Shown: positions 1 through 6,001, counted from the first letter of the stretch. The stretch is 7,283 nucleotides of DNA from CAZESH01 sp964514665 (GCA_964514665.1 CAZESH010000229.1:1-7283), one strand, 5' to 3'. The notes: a model not told the origin generated them from the letters alone. A program made the numbers and translations.

Positions 1-610
1 TTCCGATGTCTCTGGTTAATTCTCCGGTTTTAAACATCAGTTCTTTGATTTTGGGTTCGGAAATATTGGAATGCGTCATCACAAATCGCAGTACGCGTTC
101 CTGCATTTTTTCCAGGTATTCGAATGTTTGCGGGACTCCGATAACCATCCCGTTCAAACGAATCGGATGAATGGTCATTGTTGCTGTATCGGCGATAAAC
201 GAATGATTGGCCGAAACGGCGATCGGAACACCGATGCTGTGGCCGCCGCCAAGCACTAGAGCTACAGTCGGCTTGGATAAGGAAGCAATCATTTCGGCAA
301 TTGCCAAACCGGCTTCAACATCACCGCCAACGGTATTTAAAATAATCAAGATCCCTTCGATGTTTGAATTTTGTTCAGCTGCCACCAGCTGCGGGATCAA
401 ATGCTCGTATTTGGTCGTTTTATTCTGCGGAGGCAGGATCATATGGCCTTCGATCTGACCGATTATCGTTAAAACATAAATGTTAGATTCCATTGCGGGA
501 GTTGTCGTTTGACCCAACTGCTGTATATTTTCCACAGTCTGATTTTTGGATTTTTCCTCCGCATTGGGTTCCGTTTGCGTTTCCGTCATTTTCTCATTTT
601 GTTCGCTCAA
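1..610 (-). CDS. tepA: TepA-type ClpP-family protein, 3' end cut by window edge
   Basis: The visible 203 residues match the TepA (translocation-enhancing protein, YmfB) branch of the ClpP/crotonase-fold serine peptidases. B. subtilis TepA is about 240 residues, so roughly the last 40 are missing to the left of the window. After a polar, Glu/Gln/Thr-rich N-terminus (residues 1-42) the core reads TIIGQIEGHMILPPQNKTT (48-66), then NTVGGDVEAGLAIAEM (92-107). The nucleophile motif GGGHSIG gives Ser125, and TMTIHP gives His148; the third triad residue is uncertain, with Asp201 a candidate. No signal peptide or membrane segment is visible, so it is probably cytoplasmic or membrane-associated. The start is TTG at 610, chosen because a strong GGGAGGAG lies 7 bases upstream; the next in-frame ATG (589) has no comparable site. 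The family was linked to preprotein export in B. subtilis, but its substrate is not clear to me. It lies downstream of the RNase J gene, behind a terminator, so it is probably transcribed separately. Confidence 0.93.
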   Translation of the reverse strand, partial: MSEQNEKMTETQTEPNAEEKSKNQTVENIQQLGQTTTPAMESNIYVLTIIGQIEGHMILPPQNKTTKYEHLIPQLVAAEQNSNIEGILIILNTVGGDVEAGLAIAEMIASLSKPTVALVLGGGHSIGVPIAVSANHSFIADTATMTIHPIRLNGMVIGVPQTFEYLEKMQERVLRFVMTHSNISEPKIKELMFKTGELTRDIG

Positions 611-617
611 AAAAATG

Positions 618-625
618 CTCCTCCC
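618..625 (-). promoter_or_regulatory. Ribosome binding site of tepA
   Basis: GGGAGGAG on the minus strand ends 7 bases before the TTG at 610. It decides the choice of the TTG start over the internal ATG at 589. Confidence 0.85.
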
Positions 626-656
626 GACGTATATTCTAAGCTTGTGTCTATGGCAT

Positions 657-686
657 TTAGTATGGATTCCGCCTGCGAATTTATGC
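657..686 (-). promoter_or_regulatory. Possible tepA promoter, sigma-E-like
   Basis: The minus strand shows GCATAAA (680-686), a 15-base spacer and CATACTAA (657-664). This resembles the sporulation sigma-E pattern (about ATATT at -35, CATACAAT at -10) with mismatches in both boxes. Transcription would begin near 650, giving a leader of about 40 bases. No better vegetative promoter stands out between the rnjB terminator and tepA, but the match is weak and may be chance in AT-rich DNA. Confidence 0.3.
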
Positions 687-707
687 AATAAATTATGACG
701 CAAGACG

Positions 708-743
708 CCAAAAATAAACCGGTCCAGCGTATGCTGGACCGGT
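708..743 (-). terminator. Rho-independent terminator after rnjB
   Basis: A perfect 11-bp inverted repeat (ACCGGTCCAGC, 743-733, pairing with GCTGGACCGGT, 728-718) closes on the 4-base loop ATAC. The run TTTATTTTT (718-710) follows on the minus strand. It begins 27 bases past the rnjB stop codon and is GC-rich in the stem, so it should end the rnjB transcript and isolate tepA. Confidence 0.92.
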
Positions 744-770
744 ATTTACCAGGTGACAGGTTTTAGTTCT

Positions 771-2447
771 TTACACTTCCATTATGATGGGGAGTATCAT
801 GGGTCGTCTTCTCGTTTGTTCATATAAGAAACGTCCTAATGCTTCTTTGACATGGGTTTTCAAGGAAGCCCATTCATTGACGTTCTCGCTCATTAATTTG
901 TTTAAAGTGTTGGTGACGATCCGGTTCGATTCGTCCAGCAAGCCTTCGGATTCGCGAACATATACAAATCCGCGGGAGATAATATCGGGTCCGGAGAGAA
1001 TGTTGCCGTCTTGTTTACTTAACGTAACCACGACCACCATGATCCCGTCTTGTGAAAGCAGCTTGCGGTCGCGCAGCACGATATTTCCCACATCGCCCAC
1101 GCCCAAACCGTCGATCAATATATTGCCGGCTTGAACTTTGCCGCTTTTTCTCGCCGTTCCATTTTGGATTTCCACGATATCGCCGTTGTCCACAAGAAAA
1201 ATATTTTCCCTGGGAATTCCGACCGCTTCTGCCAGCTTTTGATGCTGTCTTAGCATCCGGAATTCTCCGTGAATCGGGATGAAGTACTTAGGCCGCATAA
1301 AGTTAAGCATAAGTTTTAATTCTTCCTGGCTGCCGTGACCCGAAACGTGAACACCGGATACGGACCCGGGACCATAAATCACATTGGCTCCGAGTCGGAA
1401 CAATTCATCGACTGTTCGTCCAACATATTTTTCATTTCCGGGAATGGGGGTTGCTGCAATAATTACAGTGTCCCCGGGCAGTATGTCGACCTTGCGATGA
1501 GTAGCACGGGCCATTCGGGTCAAAGCTGACATCGGTTCCCCTTGGCTTCCCGTTGATAAAATGACCACGCGGTCAGCGGAATATTTGTTCAGCTCCTCGG
1601 GTTCAATCAACATGCCGTCAGGAATATTCAAATATCCGAGCTCCGAGGCAATAGTAACAACATTCACCATGCTTCTGCCCACAACTGTCAATTTTCTGCC
1701 CGTCGCTTCAGCCGCTTCGACGACTTGTTGAATGCGGTGCACATTGGATGCAAAGGTCGCAACCACTACGCGCTGCTGCGCTCTGCGGAAAACTTCCTCA
1801 AGTTCTGCGCCCACGCTTTTTTCAGATCCGGTAAACCCGGGCCGTTCAGCGTTCGTACTGTCTGAGAGCAAAGCCAAGACGCCTTTGGAACCGATATCAC
1901 CCATGCGATGAAGATCGGCGAATTGATCATTAACCGGCGTTTGATCAAACTTGAAGTCACCTGTATGAACGACGACACCTTCAGGTGTATCCAAGCAAAC
2001 CCCGACAGAATCCGGAATGCTGTGATTGGTTCTGAAGAATGTTGCCGTCATGCATCCGAGCTTCACTTCTGATTCGGAATTGATCAATATGCGTTTGGTT
2101 TCACCCAGCAATCCGGCCTCCTTCAGCTTGCTTTCCACAAGTCCCAAGGTCAGCTTGGTGCCATATATCGGTACATTCAGAGATTTCAAAACATAAGGCA
2201 GCCCCCCGATATGGTCTTCATGACCATGTGTCAGCAATATTCCTCTGACTTTATCGCGGTTTTCCACCAAATAAGTAATATCCGGGATAACGATATCAAC
2301 GCCTAACATTTCTTCCTCGGGAAATTTCAATCCGGAATCGATTACGACAATGTCATTTGCATATTGTACTACGTACATGTTTTTTCCAATTTCACCCACG
2401 CCGCCCAGAGCGAAAATGGTAAGTTTGTCTATATTCTTTTTTGACAA
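771..2447 (-). CDS. rnjB: Ribonuclease J (metallo-beta-lactamase/beta-CASP RNase)
   Basis: The 558-residue product is a full-length RNase J (about 555 residues in B. subtilis), a zinc-dependent 5'-3' exo- and endoribonuclease acting in mRNA decay and rRNA processing, often in J1-J2 complexes. The metallo-beta-lactamase signature HGHEDHIGG is complete (His74, His76, Asp78, His79). Further metal ligands are His142 in TNHSIPDS and Asp164 in GDFKFD. DSTNAERPG leads into the beta-CASP domain, HVSGHG supplies His367 and His371, and IPIHGEFRM gives His393. The C-terminal domain ends in RRPMILPIIMEV. The start is TTG at 2447, set by AGGAGGAA just upstream. An in-frame upstream TTG at 2501 would add 18 residues but has no binding site. 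The symbol rests on position (after dapA, before tepA, as in B. subtilis); the intact active site is more J1-like than B. subtilis J2. It has its own promoter and terminator. Family assignment is very secure, the J1/J2 label less so. Confidence 0.96.
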   Translation of the reverse strand: MSKKNIDKLTIFALGGVGEIGKNMYVVQYANDIVVIDSGLKFPEEEMLGVDIVIPDITYLVENRDKVRGILLTHGHEDHIGGLPYVLKSLNVPIYGTKLTLGLVESKLKEAGLLGETKRILINSESEVKLGCMTATFFRTNHSIPDSVGVCLDTPEGVVVHTGDFKFDQTPVNDQFADLHRMGDIGSKGVLALLSDSTNAERPGFTGSEKSVGAELEEVFRRAQQRVVVATFASNVHRIQQVVEAAEATGRKLTVVGRSMVNVVTIASELGYLNIPDGMLIEPEELNKYSADRVVILSTGSQGEPMSALTRMARATHRKVDILPGDTVIIAATPIPGNEKYVGRTVDELFRLGANVIYGPGSVSGVHVSGHGSQEELKLMLNFMRPKYFIPIHGEFRMLRQHQKLAEAVGIPRENIFLVDNGDIVEIQNGTARKSGKVQAGNILIDGLGVGDVGNIVLRDRKLLSQDGIMVVVVTLSKQDGNILSGPDIISRGFVYVRESEGLLDESNRIVTNTLNKLMSENVNEWASLKTHVKEALGRFLYEQTRRRPMILPIIMEV

Positions 2448-2452
2448 GTTTA

Positions 2453-2460
2453 TTCCTCCT
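2453..2460 (-). promoter_or_regulatory. Ribosome binding site of rnjB
   Basis: AGGAGGAA ends 5 bases before the TTG at 2447 (7 bases counted from AGGAGG). It fixes the start as TTG giving LSKKNIDKLTIF and not the longer in-frame form starting at 2501. Confidence 0.9.
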
Positions 2461-2547
2461 ACGTATTTTTGACGACGAAGATCAATAAATGATTCACCCA
2501 ATCATCAGTTATCAAAGATTAAAACCCGCACCAGTCACTTGAAACTA

Positions 2548-2577
2548 ATTATACATGATTTTTTGAGTCAAACACAA
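2548..2577 (-). promoter_or_regulatory. Vegetative-type promoter of rnjB
   Basis: A consensus -10 box TATAAT (2548-2553) lies 18 bases downstream of TTGTGT (2572-2577), a half-matching -35. Transcription would begin near 2541, leaving a leader of about 95 bases before the TTG at 2447. It sits just after the dapA terminator, as expected for a separate unit. The -10 is convincing; the -35 is weak. Confidence 0.7.
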
Positions 2578-2611
2578 GTCGGATCAGATAATCGTATTTT
2601 ACCCATCCATA

Positions 2612-2647
2612 ACAAAACCGATGCCAAGTGGTCCGCATCGGTTTTGT
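2612..2647 (-). terminator. Rho-independent terminator after dapA
   Basis: A perfect 13-bp inverted repeat (ACAAAACCGATGC, 2647-2635, with GCATCGGTTTTGT, 2624-2612) encloses a 10-base loop. The 3' arm carries the TTTTGTT run. It begins 5 bases past the dapA stop codon, so it ends the asd-dapG-dapA transcript. Because the repeat is perfect and has A and T runs at its base, it could also work on plus-strand transcripts. Confidence 0.9.
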
Positions 2648-2652
2648 AGGAT

Positions 2653-3516
2653 TCAAGAAAACAAGTTTTCAATAAACTTCCGGTTTTCTTTTGACGGCAT
2701 AACCAAAGGAAGCCTGACGCTTCCGGTATCGATTCCGCGCAGATTAAGCGCATACTTGACCGGACCCGGGCTCGGAGCGATGAATATTCCGGAAAAAATC
2801 GGCATATTCGCTGCATGAAGCTTTGCGGCCAACTGCAAATCGCCGGAGAAGAAAGCCTCGATCATGGCTTGAATTTCCTTGCCGATCACATGGCTGGCCA
2901 CACTCACAACCCCGTAGCCTCCGACGGAAAGTATCGGGAGCGTAATCGAGTCGTCTCCACTGTATACTTTAAAGGAATCAGGTGTTTTTTCGCAGACCTC
3001 GGTGATTTGCTCAAGCGTGCCGCATTCCTTGGTAGCGACGATATTCTCAATTTGCGCCAAACGAATTGTCGTTTCCGCATCGATGTTGACTGCAGTCCGT
3101 TTCGGAACGTTGTACAGCATGACAGGCAGTGAAATTTGTTCCGCAATCGTTTTGAAATGCTGATATAAGCCTTCCTGATCAGGACGGTTGTAATAAGGAG
3201 CCACTAATAAAACAGCGTCGACACCGACCCTTTCCGCTTCTCTGCTCAAATGAACAGAATGCTGCGTGCTGTTGCTGCCAGTCCCGGCAATGACTTTGCA
3301 GCGTCCATTCACATGACGGACAACAAATTCGAACAATTTGATCTTCTCTTCATCTGTCAATGTCGGCGATTCACCTGTCGTTCCGGATACGACAAGGCCG
3401 TCACTGCGTTGCTCGCCGATCAAAAAATCAATCAACTTTGCGGTAGCGTCCCAATCTACCTGTAAATTCTGGTCAAATGGCGTGACCATCGCGGTGACAA
3501 CTCTTCCAAAATCCAA
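2653..3516 (-). CDS. dapA: 4-hydroxy-tetrahydrodipicolinate synthase
   Basis: This 287-residue cytoplasmic aldolase of the DapA/NanA TIM-barrel family condenses pyruvate with aspartate semialdehyde, the first committed step to diaminopimelate and lysine. In spore formers its product also feeds dipicolinate. The Schiff-base lysine is Lys163 (VATKECG) and the proton-relay residues are Thr47, Tyr109 and Tyr135, with Arg140 at the mouth of the site (LYNVPKRT). GTTGES (45-50) binds the pyruvate carboxylate. Compared with E. coli DapA, the lysine-feedback residues His53, His56 and Glu84 align with Asp55, Lys58 and His86, so lysine inhibition is unlikely, as reported for Bacillus. The start is TTG at 3516, supported by AAGGAGG 9 bases upstream and by the family N-terminus (DFGRVVTAMVTPF). 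It is the last gene of the asd-dapG-dapA unit, 54 bases after dapG, and is followed at once by a terminator. Confidence 0.97.
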   Translation of the reverse strand: MDFGRVVTAMVTPFDQNLQVDWDATAKLIDFLIGEQRSDGLVVSGTTGESPTLTDEEKIKLFEFVVRHVNGRCKVIAGTGSNSTQHSVHLSREAERVGVDAVLLVAPYYNRPDQEGLYQHFKTIAEQISLPVMLYNVPKRTAVNIDAETTIRLAQIENIVATKECGTLEQITEVCEKTPDSFKVYSGDDSITLPILSVGGYGVVSVASHVIGKEIQAMIEAFFSGDLQLAAKLHAANMPIFSGIFIAPSPGPVKYALNLRGIDTGSVRLPLVMPSKENRKFIENLFS

Positions 3517-3525
3517 TTTAAGCTT

Positions 3526-3532
3526 CCTCCTT
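3526..3532 (-). promoter_or_regulatory. Ribosome binding site of dapA
   Basis: AAGGAGG, a near-perfect anti-16S match, ends 9 bases before the TTG at 3516 and supports that non-ATG start. Confidence 0.88.
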
Positions 3533-3538
3533 GTTATT

Positions 3539-3551
3539 CGGCAAGTTGCCG
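3539..3551 (-). repeat. Short palindrome in the dapG-dapA spacer
   Basis: CGGCAACTTGCCG is a 13-base palindrome with one central base; as RNA it could form a 5-bp stem with a 3-base loop. It lies 6 bases before the dapA ribosome binding site and no T run follows, so it is not a terminator. It could be a minor RNA stability or translation element, or chance. Confidence 0.4.
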
Positions 3552-3570
3552 TATCTATCTTAGTTCAGCA

Positions 3571-4788
3571 TTACTCATGCAGTTGGAATTTGCGGTGAAG
3601 CGCCCTTACAGCCCGAACCATGTCATCGTTTTTGACCAATACCCATATTGTTGTGTTGGAGTCCGCTGATTGCATGATTTGAATATCCTCTGCGGTCAAT
3701 GCCTCAACGATGCGTGCCATAATTCCGGGGACTCCATTCATTCCTCCGCCGATTACGGAAACCTTGGAACATTGCGGTGTGATATGGGGCTTGTAACCCA
3801 TTACAGAAAGTAGTTCCCGAGCTTTTGAGGCTTCGTTATCCTTAACCGTATATACGACACCGGATGGATTGACGTTGATGAAATCGACACTGATGCGATG
3901 ATCCGCCATTGCTTTGAACACCTTCAGCTGCAGATCATATTGGCCTTCATTTGCGAAAACCTGGATTTGCGAAACGTTGGAAACATTGGCAATCCCGGTT
4001 ACAAAGCGATCTTTGAATTCGGGGGAAGTCTGTTTCGATAAATCAAATCCGGCAACGAGCGTTCCCTCTTCGTCGGAAAATGTCGACCTCACCCGTATCG
4101 GAATATTGGCCTGCATGGCAATTTCCACAGCCCGCGGGTGAATCACTTTGGCGCCATGATAAGCCATATTGCAAATTTCTGCATAAGTAACCTGATAAAT
4201 TCTGCGGGCATCTTCCACTATTCTTGGATCTGCTGTAAGTATGCCGTTAACATCGGTGAAAATTTCCACAAGCTCGGCTTTTAATGCGGCTCCCAGCGCA
4301 GTCGCCGAAGTATCGCTGCCGCCTCTGCCAAGCGTGGTGAAATCGTCATGCAGCGTCTTGCCTTGAAAGCCCGCAACGATCACGACCTGTCCCTGGTTTA
4401 GTTGATCGATGATCCGCTTTGGCTGAATCGACACGATTTGGGCATTGCCGAACTGCTCATTGGTAATCATTCCGGCCTGGGCACCGTTTAGCACTGTCGA
4501 GGAAATCCCTCTGGCGTTCAGCATACTGCATAGTGTCGTCGCAGAAATGATCTCCCCGCAGTATAAAAGCATATCCTTTTCCCGCTCCGGCAGAACGCCG
4601 TCGTTTTGATCAATCCAATCGAGCAGGGTGTCGGTTGCGTAGGGCTCGCCTTTCCTGCCCATTGCCGATACGACAACAACCAGCTTATATTCCTGATCAA
4701 TTGCACTGCGGATATGGGAAATAGCATGTTCTCTCGCCTGAGAGGTGGAAAGGGAAGTGCCCCCGAATTTTTGAACCAAAATGCGCAA
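3571..4788 (-). CDS. dapG: Aspartate kinase, DapG type
   Basis: This 405-residue enzyme phosphorylates aspartate, opening the pathway to diaminopimelate, lysine, threonine and methionine. The kinase domain (about 1-250) has the substrate/ATP motif VQKFGGTS (5-12), GRGGSDTSAT (154-163) and FTDVNGILTADPR (177-189). Two ACT regulatory domains follow: about 262-335 (VTGIANVSN onward) and 338-402 (KVSVIGGGMNGVPGIMARI). Length and C-terminus (ALHRKFQL) match B. subtilis DapG (404 residues), the diaminopimelate-inhibited aspartokinase I. Effector choice is inferred from that and from location, not from a residue test. The start is TTG at 4788, with GAGGAGGG 7 bases upstream. I see no good internal start for a separate beta subunit as in LysC-type enzymes. 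The gene lies between asd and dapA; a 166-base structured spacer upstream may control its translation. Confidence 0.96.
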   Translation of the reverse strand: MRILVQKFGGTSLSTSQAREHAISHIRSAIDQEYKLVVVVSAMGRKGEPYATDTLLDWIDQNDGVLPEREKDMLLYCGEIISATTLCSMLNARGISSTVLNGAQAGMITNEQFGNAQIVSIQPKRIIDQLNQGQVVIVAGFQGKTLHDDFTTLGRGGSDTSATALGAALKAELVEIFTDVNGILTADPRIVEDARRIYQVTYAEICNMAYHGAKVIHPRAVEIAMQANIPIRVRSTFSDEEGTLVAGFDLSKQTSPEFKDRFVTGIANVSNVSQIQVFANEGQYDLQLKVFKAMADHRISVDFINVNPSGVVYTVKDNEASKARELLSVMGYKPHITPQCSKVSVIGGGMNGVPGIMARIVEALTAEDIQIMQSADSNTTIWVLVKNDDMVRAVRALHRKFQLHE

Positions 4789-4795
4789 AAATCGT

Positions 4796-4803
4796 CCCTC
4801 CTC
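4796..4803 (-). promoter_or_regulatory. Ribosome binding site of dapG
   Basis: GAGGAGGG ends 7 bases before the TTG at 4788 and supports it. Five of its eight bases (4799-4803) can pair with an upstream TTTTCTCA segment, so access may depend on RNA folding. Confidence 0.85.
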
Positions 4804-4855
4804 TCAGAAAATAGGATCAGCTATAAAGTTATGAGAAAACCTCTATCGAGGCCTT
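4796..4855 (-). promoter_or_regulatory. Possible RNA switch in the dapG leader (two exclusive hairpins)
   Basis: Hairpin A pairs AAGGCCTC (4855-4848) with GAGGTTTT (4843-4836) around a GATA loop: 8 bp, two of them G-U. Hairpin B pairs TTTTCTCA (4839-4832) with TGAGAGGA (4806-4799), 8 bp with two G-U, and has a small inner stem ATAG/CTAT (4824-4821 with 4814-4811). The hairpins share 4836-4839 and cannot form together. Hairpin B buries part of the ribosome binding site; hairpin A would free it. The pairing is visible in the sequence; a regulatory role is inference, and I recognise no known riboswitch class. Confidence 0.35.
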
Positions 4856-4897
4856 TCCAAGATGAGCGACCGCGTGTAGGTGTAGGTTTTATCGCCA

Positions 4898-4943
4898 ATA
4901 AGAATTTGTACTTTTCGATTCCAGAAAATTTATAAATTCTTAT
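4898..4943 (-). repeat. Perfect 10-bp inverted repeat after asd
   Basis: ATAAGAATTT (4943-4934) is matched exactly by AAATTCTTAT (4907-4898), 26 bases apart. Inside, TTTTC and GAAAA can pair around a 7-base loop. With one bulged C the outer stem may gain three more pairs (ACC/GGT). It starts 11 bases past the asd stop. No T run follows on the minus strand (TGGCGATAAAA), so it is not an ordinary terminator; it could protect the asd 3' end, mark a processing site or bind a dimeric protein. Confidence 0.5.
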
Positions 4944-4954
4944 GTGGTAAAAGA

Positions 4955-5992
4955 TTATTGTTCAATGGCTATATATTCAGCGATTTGAACCGCGTTCCAG
5001 GCCGCTCCTTTGAGCAAATTGTCGGAAACGATCCAGAGATTAAGCGCACGCGGATGATTCAGATCCCTGCGAATGCGGCCCACGAATACATCCAATTTTC
5101 CCGCAGCCTCCGAGGCCAGCGGATACAACTGCTTGGAAGGATCGTCTTGCAGCACCACACCCGGGGCATCGGCCAGCAATTTTTTAATGTCTTCTATTTC
5201 AAAATCGTTGTTCAATTCCACATAAACAGATTCGGAGTGACCGTAGATTACGGGGATGCGTACGCAAGTGGCTGTCACTTGAATGCTTTCGTCTCCCATG
5301 ATTTTCTTAGTTTCGTTGATCATTTTCATTTCTTCATTGGTAAATCCGTTATCTAAAAATTTATCGATTTGCGGAATGGCATTAAAGGCGATTTGATGCT
5401 TCACCGGCAAGGATGAAACCGGCAGCAGCTGCGGATTAGCAGGCTTGCCCTCGAGAATGTCCTTGCTCTGATCGAGTGTTTCTTGAATCGCTTTGGTTCC
5501 CGAACCGGACACCGCTTGATAGGTCGAAACAATGATTTTTGCAATGCCGTATTTGTCATAGAGCGGTTTTAGCGCCGCTACCATTTGAATCGTAGAACAG
5601 TTGGGATTAGCGATAACCCCCATGTGCTCGCTGATCTTATCGATGTTCACCTCTGGAACGACCAAGGGTGTTTCCGGATCCATGCGGAACGCATTTGTGT
5701 TATCTATACAAACCGCACCGTGTTTGACAGCATGCGGCACCAAATTCTTGCTGATATCTCCGCCCGCGCTGAAAAGGGCTATTTCCACATCTTTAAAGCT
5801 GTCCGGAGTCGCTTCCTCGATTTCGATTTCCTCGCTTTTGAATTTCAGAACCTTGCCTGCAGATCTTGCCGAAGCCAGCAATTTTAATGTTTTTATGGGG
5901 AAATTTCTCTCTTCCAGAAGCTTGATGATCTGTTCCCCCACTGCGCCAGTTGCACCAACGACTGCCACATTAAACTGTTTCTGATTCGACAT
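4955..5992 (-). CDS. asd: Aspartate-semialdehyde dehydrogenase
   Basis: This 345-residue cytoplasmic enzyme reduces aspartyl phosphate to aspartate semialdehyde with NADPH, the branch-point metabolite for diaminopimelate/lysine and threonine/methionine. The nucleotide-binding loop VGATGAVG is at 12-19. The catalytic Cys132 is in ANPNCSTIQ, Gln159 in STYQAVSG, and the substrate and acid-base residues Arg245 and His252 are in CVRIPVIYGHSES. The C-terminus LLKGAAWNAVQIAEY is typical, and length is as in B. subtilis (346). An ATG at 6001 would add three residues, but it directly abuts the ribosome binding site; the ATG at 5992 has AGGGGAG 9 bases upstream and gives MSNQKQFNVAVVGA, so I chose that. 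An extended -10 promoter precedes it, which lets asd be expressed apart from dpaAB. Similarity is strongest to what I recall of Paenibacillaceae Asd. Confidence 0.97.
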   Translation of the reverse strand: MSNQKQFNVAVVGATGAVGEQIIKLLEERNFPIKTLKLLASARSAGKVLKFKSEEIEIEEATPDSFKDVEIALFSAGGDISKNLVPHAVKHGAVCIDNTNAFRMDPETPLVVPEVNIDKISEHMGVIANPNCSTIQMVAALKPLYDKYGIAKIIVSTYQAVSGSGTKAIQETLDQSKDILEGKPANPQLLPVSSLPVKHQIAFNAIPQIDKFLDNGFTNEEMKMINETKKIMGDESIQVTATCVRIPVIYGHSESVYVELNNDFEIEDIKKLLADAPGVVLQDDPSKQLYPLASEAAGKLDVFVGRIRRDLNHPRALNLWIVSDNLLKGAAWNAVQIAEYIAIEQ

Positions 5993-6001
5993 ATGCTTCA
6001 T

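Noticed and set aside
587..589. ATG at 589 as the tepA start
   Set aside because: There is no strong ribosome binding site before it, while the TTG at 610 has GGGAGGAG at 7 bases.
2448..2501. In-frame upstream TTG at 2501 as the rnjB start
   Set aside because: No ribosome binding site precedes it, the extra 18 residues are not typical of RNase J, and AGGAGGAA lies directly before the TTG at 2447.
2548..2571. TTGACT (2566-2571) as the -35 of the rnjB promoter
   Set aside because: It is only 12 bases from the TATAAT, too close for a sigma-A promoter; TTGTGT at 18 bases is the better-placed option.
4000..4010. Internal start producing a separate aspartokinase beta subunit, as in LysC
   Set aside because: No ATG/GTG/TTG with a ribosome binding site lies just before the first ACT domain (FKDRFVTGIA), and DapG-type enzymes are single-chain.
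4836..4855. AAGGCCTC/GAGGTTTT hairpin as a terminator between asd and dapG
   Set aside because: The stem is short with two G-U pairs and the T run is only four bases, located inside the stem, so strong termination is unlikely.
4840..4885. T-box element, suggested by GCGGTCGCTCATC in the dapG leader
   Set aside because: The conserved AGGGTGGNACCGCG core is missing, and there is no specifier stem or matching terminator.
4836..4890. Lysine riboswitch before dapG, suggested by GATAGAGG
   Set aside because: Only that short string matches; the other conserved L-box elements and the five-helix core are absent in the 166-base gap.
4821..4898. 25-codon TTG-started leader ORF upstream of dapG
   Set aside because: There is no ribosome binding site before the TTG and no run of regulatory codons, so it is probably chance.
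5993..6001. ATG at 6001 as the asd start (three residues longer)
   Set aside because: It directly abuts the AGGGGAG ribosome binding site, leaving no spacing; the ATG at 5992 has a 9-base gap and gives the usual family N-terminus.
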